Assembly: GCF_016428755.1 (NCBI RefSeq)
Contig: NZ_JAELTI010000010.1
Coordinates: 23,215 to 87,214 of the forward strand
Direction of reading: 5' to 3'
From: Allobosea sp. ASV33
Lineage (GTDB): Bacteria > Pseudomonadota > Alphaproteobacteria > Rhizobiales > Beijerinckiaceae
DNA: 64,000 bases
Each line of letters begins with the position of its first letter. Position 1 is the stretch's first letter. The position numbers were made by a program, and so were the translations under genes. Shown here in pieces: positions 42,555 to 50,815 of the stretch. The notes under the pieces are model-generated. The model saw only the letters and a program-made list of their open reading frames with translations, ran no database searches and was not told the origin of the DNA.

Positions 42555-43987
42555 GCGAGAGAGTCAGCATCGATGTCGGCACCGTCAAGCCGGCCGGCCA
42601 GCCCTGGTCGGCGCGGCCGGAGAGCGGCGCCGAAACGACCGGCGCCGCGCGCGCCAAACCCAGCCGCATCGCCCTGCTCGCGCATTGCGGCACAGGCAAC
42701 CTGGGCGACGAGGGCTCGATCGCCTCGGTGCTCGACAATATCAGGCGCCGGTGGCCAGGCGTCTCCGTCCTCGGCCTGTCGATGGACCCGCAGGACACCG
42801 AGCGCCGCCACGGCATTCCGAGCGTGGCGATGCGCCAGACGGTCTATCCGTTCCAGGAGGCGTGGTCCCTGGAGGCAGGCGCCTCCGGTCAGCCCAGCTT
42901 CAGGGACAAGTTGAAGCGGTCCTTCAAGAAGTTGGGACCGCTGTTTCGCGTCGCAAAGGTCCTGCGGGAAAACCTGATCACACGGCCGGCCCAGATTCTG
43001 CGCGAAATCCCGTTCCTCATCCGCTCGCTCCTCATCCTCTGCGAGCTCGACCTGATGATCATCAGCGGCGGAGGGCAGCTCCTCGACTGGGGCGGCCCCT
43101 GGGCTTTTCCCTATACGCTGTTCAAGTGGGTGCTTCTTGCCAAATGCGCCAACGTCAAATGCGTCTTCCTGAACAGCGGCGCAGGCCCGCTGGACGCACC
43201 TTTGAGCCGCTGGTTCGTCCGGCGCACGCTCAATCTCGCCGATTACGTGTCCCTTCGCGACAGTGCCTCGGGCGAATTGCTGCGGAAGGTCGGCTTCAGC
43301 GGCAAGACGACCGTCGTCGCCGACGCGGTCTGGAACCTGCGATTGCCGGAGCATGCCGGGACGCCATCGCGCGACAGGTCCACGGAGCGCGTGATCGGCC
43401 TTGCGCCGATGGCTTATGGCGATCCGAAACGGCATTGGCTCGACGATGGCCCGGGCTATCGCCATCTGATCGACAACCTCGCCCAATTCTCCTGCCGGAT
43501 GATCGAACGCGGCTATCGCGTCAAGCTCTTCAGCAGCGATATCTGGTTCGACGCCCAGGCGATCGCGGATCTCGATGCCGCCATCCGGGAGGCCTGCCCG
43601 GAACTGGCGCCCAGCCAGGTCACGCGGGAGACGATCGCCGAGATCGACGGCCTGCTTTCCGCCCTGTCCGGCCTGGATTGCTACGTGACCTGCCGCTTCC
43701 ACGGGGTGGTGTTCGCCTCACTGATGAACGTGCCGGCCATCGCCCTTTCGCCCCACCCGAAGGTCACCGACCTCATGGCGGAGCTCGGACTGTCCGACTA
43801 CTGCGTCGATATTTCCCAATGCGACGCGGAGGATCTGACGGCCAGGGCCGACAGGCTGCTGGCCGACGCCGACGCCATAAAGGCAGGCATCGCGGCGAAT
43901 GTCGCGCGTTTCCAGGCACAACTGACGGAGCAATTCGACGAATTGTTTCTGGAGAACGTCGGAATCTACGCCAAGAAACCGAGATAA
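42551..43987 (+). CDS. Polysaccharide pyruvyltransferase (CsaB/WcaK-like)
   Basis: 478 residues. Adds pyruvate ketal groups to sugars from phosphoenolpyruvate in the family. N-terminal LLAHCGTGNLGDEGSIASVL, then GGGQLLDWGGPWAFPYTLFK, VFLNSGAGPL and SLRDSASGELL. C-terminal VTCRFHGVVFASLMNVPAIAL with His and Arg of the GT-B-like core is diagnostic. The first 35 residues are a variable extension. ATG 42551 overlaps the stop of the FAD protein (ATGA). A pyruvylated, acidic polymer is expected. Confidence 0.88.
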   Translation: MSERVSIDVGTVKPAGQPWSARPESGAETTGAARAKPSRIALLAHCGTGNLGDEGSIASVLDNIRRRWPGVSVLGLSMDPQDTERRHGIPSVAMRQTVYPFQEAWSLEAGASGQPSFRDKLKRSFKKLGPLFRVAKVLRENLITRPAQILREIPFLIRSLLILCELDLMIISGGGQLLDWGGPWAFPYTLFKWVLLAKCANVKCVFLNSGAGPLDAPLSRWFVRRTLNLADYVSLRDSASGELLRKVGFSGKTTVVADAVWNLRLPEHAGTPSRDRSTERVIGLAPMAYGDPKRHWLDDGPGYRHLIDNLAQFSCRMIERGYRVKLFSSDIWFDAQAIADLDAAIREACPELAPSQVTRETIAEIDGLLSALSGLDCYVTCRFHGVVFASLMNVPAIALSPHPKVTDLMAELGLSDYCVDISQCDAEDLTARADRLLADADAIKAGIAANVARFQAQLTEQFDELFLENVGIYAKKPR

Positions 43988-44007
43988 CCCAAAAAGGCGG
44001 TGGGCAC

Positions 44008-45039
44008 ATGGACCAGAGCAGCAAGCCGTTGGTGAGCGTGGTGACACCCGCCTACAACGGAGAAAAATTTCTCCGCGAATGCATCGACAGCGTCCTGGCA
44101 CAGACCCACCAGAACTTCGAATACATCATCCTCAACAATGCCAGCACCGATGCGACACTGGACATCGCCGAGGAATACAGCCGGCGCGACAGCAGAGTCC
44201 GCGTCTTCAGCAATGACAGGCTGCTGCCGATCATCGCCAACCACAACAAGGCGTTCGGGCTCATGTCCGCGGACAGCAAATACTGCAAGGTCGTCTCGGC
44301 CGATGACTGGATCTACCCCGAATGCCTCGAAAAAATGGTCGGCCTTGCGGAAACCTATCCATCGGCGGGCATCATAGGCGCCTATCAGCTGAGCGGCGGG
44401 AACGATATCTGGTATGTCCGCAATGTCGGCCTGCCCTATTCGCAGTCCATCGTCGCGGGTCATGATATCTGCCGCGCCCATCTGCTCGGCATGCAGCGCG
44501 TTTTGGGCAATCCGACATCGGTTCTTTACCGGGCGGACCTGATACGGGAGAACCCTGAATTCTTCCCCAACGCCACGCAGGAAGCGGATATCAGCGCCTG
44601 CCTTCAGCATCTCAGGCACTCAGACTTCGGATTTGTGCACCAAATCCTGGCACACGAACGCATTCATCACAATCGCGCGACAACTTTATCGCTCCAAACA
44701 AACGCCTATGTCTCCGCAGAGATAAGCGACTGCCAGAAATACGGAGATTTCTATCTTTCCCGGATTGAAAAAAAGGAAAGAATCGAAGAATTGCTTGATC
44801 AATATTATGACTACCTCTCGGTCAGCGCCTTCAAACTCAAGGACAAGACATTCTGGAATTATCACATCACTCGATTGCAGGATCTGGGATACCAGCTTGA
44901 TCGCGTGAAACTTGCGACCGGTATCTCCAAAAAATTAGTCGACTTAGCTCTCAACCCGAAGATAACGGCTAAAATGATCGTTAACCGCATTCATTCGTAT
45001 TCAACGCTCAAAAAAATACCGATCTATCCTGAAAACTGA
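44008..45039 (+). CDS. Family 2 glycosyltransferase with AT-rich 3' end
   Basis: 343 residues. Start SSKPLVSVVTPAYNGEKFLRE, LNNASTDATLDIAEEY and the Asp-Asp motif in KVVSADDWIYPECLEKM are GT-A features. It continues with FPNATQEADISACLQHL, the acceptor-side acidic motif. The C-terminal part is Lys/Ile/Tyr-rich and, from about 44650 on, distinctly more AT-rich than its neighbours. This gives a different codon use and hints at an acquired or recombined 3' segment. Last gene of the block. Start chosen at ATG 44008; the frame is open much further upstream but only as a shadow of the pyruvyltransferase. Confidence 0.88.
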   Translation: MDQSSKPLVSVVTPAYNGEKFLRECIDSVLAQTHQNFEYIILNNASTDATLDIAEEYSRRDSRVRVFSNDRLLPIIANHNKAFGLMSADSKYCKVVSADDWIYPECLEKMVGLAETYPSAGIIGAYQLSGGNDIWYVRNVGLPYSQSIVAGHDICRAHLLGMQRVLGNPTSVLYRADLIRENPEFFPNATQEADISACLQHLRHSDFGFVHQILAHERIHHNRATTLSLQTNAYVSAEISDCQKYGDFYLSRIEKKERIEELLDQYYDYLSVSAFKLKDKTFWNYHITRLQDLGYQLDRVKLATGISKKLVDLALNPKITAKMIVNRIHSYSTLKKIPIYPEN

Positions 45040-45597
45040 GCCGAGCTGCATAAATTAACCTGATTAAACGTGACCTGACGCAGTTTTACTTAGTTTCAAA
45101 CCGACCACCATACGATCCCGTTCGAGAGGCGACGCAAATGTAATCCAGATAACACCTCCGTGATGATTAACGACTTACTAACCAACTTGCCGCCGGGGAC
45201 AATTTTAGGTAATCTTTGGGTCGCTTATGCCGGCAGGTCGGCTGGTTCATCCCGACCTGAATGTTTTGTGTTGCGGGCATTTCAGTGATCAGTGGCGTTC
45301 TCGACAATCTGCGGCATCGCAAGGCGGATGAACCTGCCTCCGACGACCGCGTGCATGTGACGAACAGGCGAGTTTCCGGCGCGCATGATGCGATCGACCG
45401 GGCAAAGCCAACTCGCACGTCCCACCCTTCAGCATTGAAGGCCGTGGCCGGGCCAGCAGCTTTTCGCGCTGGCCCGCGGCGAAGAGGGACTTCGGCAGGA
45501 TCTTCCGTTTCGGTCGATCCGCCAAACGCCAGGATCGGCGTGTCTGGCTAGGGATAAGGAGGGGGACGGCGCCTAACCTGCGTTTCGGGAGAGTTCC
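45040..45597. promoter_or_regulatory. 558-bp gap before the LuxR-type regulator
   Basis: No supported gene. The first 170 bp are AT-rich (TAACCTGATTAAACGTG and following). A hairpin GGGCCAGC (45450-45457) and GCTGGCCC (45468-45475) with a 10-base loop lies in the middle. The promoter for the regulator at 45598 should lie here, but I could not fix it. Confidence 0.4.
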
Positions 45598-46347
45598 ATG
45601 AAGGAAAACAGAGGCTTTGGAATTGCGATTCTGGGCAAATACTCTCTGACGAAGGAGGGTATCTCCAGGGTTCTGCAAGATAGGGGCTTCCGTATACTGT
45701 CATCGATCTCGACGATCGAACAATTGAAGTCGAAGCCCATACCTCAGAAGCTTCTGGTCCTCATCGTGCATGCCGGCGACGATTTCACCCAGGTCATCGG
45801 CGAAATCGAAGCCCTGAAGGCGCAATATCCCGATGTCCAGGTCGCCGTCGTCGCCGAACATTACGGCCTGGGCGAACCGGCCGCTGCCTTCAAGGCCGGC
45901 GCTATCGGCTATCTCGTCAATGCCGTTTCCTGCGATGCCTTCGTCAAGTCGGTCGAGTTGCTCATGCTGGGCGAGGCGATCTTCCCGCCGGCATTCCCGC
46001 TGTCCCCACCGCCCGCCAAGCTGCGCCGTCCCAAGGATGACTCCACCTTTTCGCAGGAGGATGAAAGGGTCGCGTGCGCATCTTCCGACGGCACCGCTGC
46101 TCCGCTTCTGTCCCCGCGCGAAACCGCCATCCTGCTCTGCCTGATCGACGGCAATTCCAACAAATCCATCGCGCGCAAGATCGGCATCACCGAAGCCACG
46201 GTGAAAGCTCATGTCAAAGCCATCCTGCGCAAGATCCGTGTCCAGAACCGAACCCAGGCCGCGATCTGGGGCATGAACAACGCGCTGCTGCTGCAGCCGG
46301 CCAACAGCAATACTCTGCTCGAAGCCGCGAAGCCGGAAAACGCCTAG
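45598..46347 (+). CDS. LuxR/NarL-type regulator with atypical receiver domain
   Basis: 249 residues. The C-terminal helix-turn-helix (about 175-240) is standard: LLSPRETAILLCLIDGNSNK, SIARKIGITEATVKAHVKAI, LRKIRVQNRTQAAIWG. The N-terminal receiver-like domain (8-130) lacks the usual acidic pocket (Ile-Leu-Gly-Lys-Tyr-Ser in place of Val-Asp-Asp) and has Val-His-Ala-Gly where the phospho-Asp should be. The conserved Lys is Asn in YLVNAVS. It is therefore unlikely to be phosphorylated by a kinase and may be controlled by ligand or level. It is next to the polysaccharide island and may regulate it. Confidence 0.88.
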   Translation: MKENRGFGIAILGKYSLTKEGISRVLQDRGFRILSSISTIEQLKSKPIPQKLLVLIVHAGDDFTQVIGEIEALKAQYPDVQVAVVAEHYGLGEPAAAFKAGAIGYLVNAVSCDAFVKSVELLMLGEAIFPPAFPLSPPPAKLRRPKDDSTFSQEDERVACASSDGTAAPLLSPRETAILLCLIDGNSNKSIARKIGITEATVKAHVKAILRKIRVQNRTQAAIWGMNNALLLQPANSNTLLEAAKPENA

Positions 46348-46577
46348 AGCATTTTTCGAGCGAATTTCTCTGGGATATCGGGCCGAACCGCCTTCCGCGA
46401 CGCTCGCGGCTCTCCCGATCCCCGGCATTTTGGGCCGCGAGCTGTCGCCGGCTCGTGCACAACGCATCTATTCCCGGCCCACATCCTCACAAGCACGGCT
46501 GCCCCGTTTGATGAAACTGTCATATGCCGGTTCTAAGGGCTGCCGCGATCGGCCCGAGGGCACATCCGGAGAATGAC

Positions 46578-48320
46578 ATGCGCGCATCTTGCTTGCTGGC
46601 CGCGGCCTTGACCACGAGCCTCATGGGCGGTTCGGCGATCGCCCAGACGATCTACCCGATCGATCGTGCCGAAATCCTCGAAGGCTCGCGCTTCGACTTC
46701 AAGGTCGAGTTCCCGAACGCGCCGACCTCGGCCGATGTCAGCGTCACCATCAACGGCAAGCCCGCCGCCGAGGTGCTCGGCCGCCCGACCAATTTCATCC
46801 AGAGCGAGGAAGGCCAGAAGCATTCGGCGCTGTGGCTGCGCGGCGCTTCGCTGCCGGCCGGCCGCTACGTGGTGGAAGCGACGCAGGGCGGCAACAAGGC
46901 GGTCGTCAACTGGGACGTCTTCGCCACGGCCCAGCCGCGCCGCGCCAAGAACGTCATCCTCTTCATCGGCGACGGCATGACGGTCGCCAACCGCACCGCC
47001 GCCCGCATCCTCTCCAAGGGCTGGAAGGAGGGCAAATATGACGGCGAGCTCGCCATGGACGACATGTCCAACATGGCGCTGATCTCGACCTCCGGCACCG
47101 ACTCGATCGTCACCGACAGCGCCAATGCGGCGCATGCCTACACCACCGGCCACAAGTCCTGCGTCAATGCGCTCGGCGTCTACTGCGCCAAGAACGCGCT
47201 GACCCTCGACCATCCCAAGGTCGAGACCATCGCCGAGGTGGTCAAGCGCAAGACCGGCATGGCGGTCGGCGTCGTCACCAATTCCGAGATCGAGGACGCC
47301 ACCCCGGCCTCCATGGTCGCCCATACCCGCCGCCGCTCCGACTTCAACGACATCGTCGAGATGTTCTACGCCGTGAAGCCGGACGTGATCATGGGCGGCG
47401 GCTCGCCAAACTTCCTGAGCAAGATGACGCCGGGCTCGAAGCGCACGGACGAGCAAGACTTCATCGCCAAGTTCAAGGAGGCCGGCTACACGCTCGCCAC
47501 CAGCAAGACCGAGATGAACGCCGCGGTCTCCGGCGGCACCAAGAAGCTGCTCGGCCTCTACAACACCGGCAATATCGACGGCGCCTTCGACCTGCGCCTG
47601 GCCAAGAAGGGCACGATCTCGAAATTCCCGGACCAGCCCGACGTCGTGGAGCAGACCAAGGCCGCGATCGAGATGCTCAAGGGCAACCCGGAAGGCTTCC
47701 TGCTGATGGTCGAATCCGCCCGTATCGACAAGTACAGCCACTCGCTCGACTGGGAACGCTCGGTCTTCGACACGATCATGCTCGACAACGCCGTCAAGGT
47801 CGCCAAGGACTTCGCCGGCGAGCGCAACGACACGCTGATCATCGTCGTGCCGGACCACTCCCACCCGATGTCGATCATCGGCACCTATGACGACAGCCGC
47901 CCCGGCCAGCTCCTGCGCGACAAGCTCGGCGTCTACAACGAGTCGCTCCCGCCGAATTACGGCCCGCTCGACGCCGAGGGCTATCCCACCGACGTGAATA
48001 CCTCGCGCCGCCTCGCCGTGGTCTACGGTTCCTATCCCGACACCTGCGACACCGGCCGCCCCGCGATGGACGGCGAGCGCGTCCCGGCCGTGAAGGGTCC
48101 GGACGGCAAGACCAACATCGCCAACGAGAAGGACTGCTCGGGTCCGCTCGCCGCGCGCAAGACCGGCAACCTGCCCTTCGACGCCAATAGCGGCGTGCAT
48201 GCGGCCGACGACGTCATCCTGACGGCAATGGGCCCGGGCGCGGAGAAGTTCCGCGGCCACAAGCCGAACACCTTCGTGTTCCGCGTGATGACCGAAGCGC
48301 TGGCGCTCGGCGGCCAATGA
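46578..48320 (+). CDS. Periplasmic alkaline phosphatase
   Basis: 580 residues. Signal peptide 1-22 (ending Ala-Ile-Ala). An N-terminal beta domain (about 25-135) precedes the PhoA-like fold. Catalytic Ser181 lies in TDSANAAHAYTTGHK. Metal ligands are in LFIGDGMT (Asp), MVESARIDKYSHS and VPDHSHPMS (Asp/His), with a distal His in ANSGVHAADDV. It hydrolyses phosphate monoesters, giving phosphate during starvation. ATG 46578 after GGAG is preferred to an upstream Met without ribosome site. No Pho-box could be identified in the 46348-46577 gap. Confidence 0.93.
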   Translation: MRASCLLAAALTTSLMGGSAIAQTIYPIDRAEILEGSRFDFKVEFPNAPTSADVSVTINGKPAAEVLGRPTNFIQSEEGQKHSALWLRGASLPAGRYVVEATQGGNKAVVNWDVFATAQPRRAKNVILFIGDGMTVANRTAARILSKGWKEGKYDGELAMDDMSNMALISTSGTDSIVTDSANAAHAYTTGHKSCVNALGVYCAKNALTLDHPKVETIAEVVKRKTGMAVGVVTNSEIEDATPASMVAHTRRRSDFNDIVEMFYAVKPDVIMGGGSPNFLSKMTPGSKRTDEQDFIAKFKEAGYTLATSKTEMNAAVSGGTKKLLGLYNTGNIDGAFDLRLAKKGTISKFPDQPDVVEQTKAAIEMLKGNPEGFLLMVESARIDKYSHSLDWERSVFDTIMLDNAVKVAKDFAGERNDTLIIVVPDHSHPMSIIGTYDDSRPGQLLRDKLGVYNESLPPNYGPLDAEGYPTDVNTSRRLAVVYGSYPDTCDTGRPAMDGERVPAVKGPDGKTNIANEKDCSGPLAARKTGNLPFDANSGVHAADDVILTAMGPGAEKFRGHKPNTFVFRVMTEALALGGQ

Positions 48321-48348
48321 GTCGATGATCGGGGCGACGGAGGCATCG

Positions 48349-48816
48349 ATGCGCCGGCAGCGCCCCCTTGCAAACTTGACCCGCCGCGGAGCCGTCTTTG
48401 GCCTCGCGGCGGCGAGCCTTTTCGACCGTGCCGCCACCGCGGCGGACACGGAGACCATCGCCTTCGACGGCCTCTACAAATCCTTCGGCGTGCTCGGCTT
48501 CGAATTCTCCGACAGGGTGACGGCGCTGCGCGGCAAGGACGTGCGTATCGTCGGGTATATGGCGCCGCCGCTGAAGCCGGAGAGCCATTTCTTCGTGCTG
48601 ACGCGCGAGCCGCTGGCGATCTGTCCGTTCTGCCAGTCTGATGCCGATTGGCCGGTCGATATCGTCGTCGTGTTCATGCAGAACGAAACGGCGATGGTCA
48701 GCGCCGGGCGCAAGGTCGTCGTGACCGGCCGGCTCGAAATCGGCTCCGCGACCGATGCCGAGACCGGCTTCGTCAGCCAGATCCGGGTCACGCATGCCGC
48801 CTTCGCCCTTGCCTGA
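48349..48816 (+). CDS. Exported small protein, DUF3299-like
   Basis: 155 residues. N-terminus has Leu-Thr-Arg-Arg-Gly and a hydrophobic segment ending Ala-Ala-Thr-Ala-Ala-Asp, so export (possibly Tat) is likely. The mature domain contains ALRGKDVRIVGYMAPPLKPE, HFFVLTREPLAICPFCQSDA and DIVVVFMQNE, with a Cys-Pro-Phe-Cys pair that could bind metal. This matches the DUF3299 type found beside zinc- or metal-linked ABC exporters. ATG 48349 follows GGAGG. Its end overlaps the ATPase start by 23 bases, so it is part of a three-gene operon. Confidence 0.75.
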   Translation: MRRQRPLANLTRRGAVFGLAAASLFDRAATAADTETIAFDGLYKSFGVLGFEFSDRVTALRGKDVRIVGYMAPPLKPESHFFVLTREPLAICPFCQSDADWPVDIVVVFMQNETAMVSAGRKVVVTGRLEIGSATDAETGFVSQIRVTHAAFALA

Positions 48817-49504
48817 CCGGCGCGCCGAGACGCTGGTCCTCGACCGGCTGGCGCTCGATCGCAGGGATGGCGATGGCCGCTCCTTCAGCATCCTCGCGAT
48901 CCCCGCCCTGACGCTCGAACCAGGCACCAGCCTCGGCGTCAGCGGTCCTTCCGGTAGCGGCAAGAGCTCGCTCCTGCATCTCGTCGCGGGCCTGATAACG
49001 CCGAGCGCCGGGCGTGTGTGCTGGGGCGATATCGTGATCTCCGCATTGGGCGAGAGCGAGCGGGACCGCTGGCGGCGGCGCACGATCGGCTTCGTGTTCC
49101 AGGATTTTCATCTCGTTCCTGAACTCGATGTCGCCGCGAATATCGCACTTCCCGCCAGCTTCTCGTCCTGGCGGCTGGATGCAACGGGCCGGCGCCGCGC
49201 GCTCGACCTTGCCGAGCAGATGGGGCTTGCCGATCCGCGCCGCCGGGCTGCCCTCCTGTCGCGCGGCGAGCAGCAGCGCGTCGCCATCGCGCGCGCCCTT
49301 TTCGGCGAACCCGCCCTCCTCCTCGCCGACGAGCCGACCGCGAGCCTCGATGCCGCGCGCGGCGATGCCATCGGCGCCTTGCTGGTGGAGGCCGCGGCCC
49401 GCCGCGGCGCCAGCCTGATCTGCGCCTCACATGACGCCACGCTGCTGGCGCGGATGGACCGGCGCCTGGACCTCACGCCTGTTGCCGCCGGACACGCCGC
49501 ATGA
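48794..49504 (+). CDS. ABC transporter ATPase (MacB/LolD-like)
   Basis: 236 residues. Walker A GPSGSGKS, Q-loop in VFQDFHLVPELDV, signature LLSRGEQQRVAIARAL (Arg-Gly in place of Gly-Gly), Walker B ALLLADEPTASLD and switch His in ICASHD. It powers the permease that overlaps it by ATGA. Class as for MacB or LolD, which move lipoproteins or peptides rather than small solutes. Confidence 0.9.
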   Translation: MPPSPLPDRRAETLVLDRLALDRRDGDGRSFSILAIPALTLEPGTSLGVSGPSGSGKSSLLHLVAGLITPSAGRVCWGDIVISALGESERDRWRRRTIGFVFQDFHLVPELDVAANIALPASFSSWRLDATGRRRALDLAEQMGLADPRRRAALLSRGEQQRVAIARALFGEPALLLADEPTASLDAARGDAIGALLVEAAARRGASLICASHDATLLARMDRRLDLTPVAAGHAA

Positions 49505-50805
49505 ACCCGTTCCCGATGCTCCTGGCGGATCTGCGGGCGCTGCGCTGGACCGCGCCGGCCATCGTGCTGCTGGTCGCGATCGCGATCGCCAGCGGCATCG
49601 CCATCGGTGCGCAGGAACGGGCGCTGCGTCAGGGATCGGCGAGAGCCGCCGATGATTTCGACCTGATCGTCGGCGCGCCGGGAAGCCAGACGCAACTGGT
49701 GATGTCCGCGGTCTATCTGCAGCCCGACGCCCTGCCCCTGCTCGACGGCCGCATCCTGCAGGCTCTGGCGCAGGACGAGCGCGTGGCCGCTTTCGCGCCC
49801 CTCGGCTTCGGCGATGTCAGCCGCGGCTATCCCGTCGTCGGCACCACGGCCGCCTTCGCCGGCCGCTGGGGCAGGATCGCGCCCAGCGAAGGACGCCTCT
49901 TCGCGGCGGAAGGCGAGGCCGTGATCGGCGCCGACGTCAATTATCGCCTGGGCGACACGATCGCGCCTTCGCATGGCACGGCCGGCAATCAGGGCCGTCA
50001 CGGTGAGGACAACCCCGAAGAGCAGGCTCACCGCCATGAAGGCCACGGCTATACGGTCGTCGGCCGCTTGCCGAAGCTCGGCTCGCCCTGGGATCGCGCC
50101 ATCCTCGTCCCGATCGAAAGCGTCTGGGAGGTCCATGGCCTCGGCAACGGCCATGCCTCCGAGACGGCGGCGGGCGATGCGCCCTTCTGGCAGGCCGGGG
50201 CGACGAAGGCAGGTGCTCCCCCCGAAGCTGCAGAGCGCATCGGGCCGCCCTTCGACGGCAAGCGCGTGCCCGGCGTGCCGGCCATCGTGATCAAGCCGAA
50301 GAGCGTGGCCGGCGCCTATGCATTGCGCGCCCAATACCGGCAGGGCGGGACGATGGCGTTCTTCCCGGCCGAGGTGCTGGTCTCGCTCTATGGTGCGCTC
50401 GGCGACATCCGCTCGGTGCTGGTCGTCGCCTCGGCGGCCAATACCGTGCTGATCCTGCTCAGCGTCGTCCTGCTCCTAATCGCTGTCAACAGCTTGCGGC
50501 GGCGGCGCTATGCGACCTTGCGGGCGCTGGGCGCGCCGCGCTCCTATATCCTGCTGGTGACCTGGCTCGGCGCGGCGCTTCTGATCGCGGCCGGCTGCGT
50601 GCTCGGGCTCGCCCTCGGCTTGGCCGCGACTCACGCGGTGTCCGGTCTGGTCGCCGCGCGCACGGGGCTCTCGCTCTCGCCGAGCGTGGGAATCGGCGAG
50701 CTCTCGCAGGCAGCGTTGCTGTGCCTGGTGGGCAGCGTCCTAGCCGCGCTCCCCGCCCTCGCATCCTACCGGGCTCCCGTGCTCTCCGGCCTCAGGGCCG
50801 AGTGA
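49501..50805 (+). CDS. FtsX/MacB-type ABC permease with histidine-rich loop
   Basis: 434 residues. One N-terminal TM (about 17-37), a large periplasmic domain (about 40-300) and three C-terminal TM (about 303-425), the MacB/FtsX topology. The periplasmic domain carries SHGTAGNQGRHGEDNP, then EEQAHRHEGHGY (about 160-183), an unusual His cluster likely to bind zinc or another metal. GAPGSQTQLVMSAVYLQPDA is typical of this permease branch. Together with the DUF3299-like and ATPase genes it resembles zinc-regulated operons of the ZrgABCDE type in Vibrio. Confidence 0.85.
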   Translation: MNPFPMLLADLRALRWTAPAIVLLVAIAIASGIAIGAQERALRQGSARAADDFDLIVGAPGSQTQLVMSAVYLQPDALPLLDGRILQALAQDERVAAFAPLGFGDVSRGYPVVGTTAAFAGRWGRIAPSEGRLFAAEGEAVIGADVNYRLGDTIAPSHGTAGNQGRHGEDNPEEQAHRHEGHGYTVVGRLPKLGSPWDRAILVPIESVWEVHGLGNGHASETAAGDAPFWQAGATKAGAPPEAAERIGPPFDGKRVPGVPAIVIKPKSVAGAYALRAQYRQGGTMAFFPAEVLVSLYGALGDIRSVLVVASAANTVLILLSVVLLLIAVNSLRRRRYATLRALGAPRSYILLVTWLGAALLIAAGCVLGLALGLAATHAVSGLVAARTGLSLSPSVGIGELSQAALLCLVGSVLAALPALASYRAPVLSGLRAE

Positions 50806-50815
50806 AGCGGCAGCG

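Noticed and set aside
42169..44007. Long upstream extension of the GT2 gene that starts at 44008
   Set aside because: It runs out of phase through the FAD protein and pyruvyltransferase genes; the GT2 domain begins only at 44008.
46340..46380. Dispersed Rhizobiales repeat (AGAGCATTTTTCGAGCG)
   Set aside because: Only a partial match to the motif I remember, without the second half; too weak to list.
46533..48458. 641-codon open frame on the minus strand
   Set aside because: Opposite the alkaline phosphatase gene; low-complexity Gly/Val/Asp/Arg sequence.
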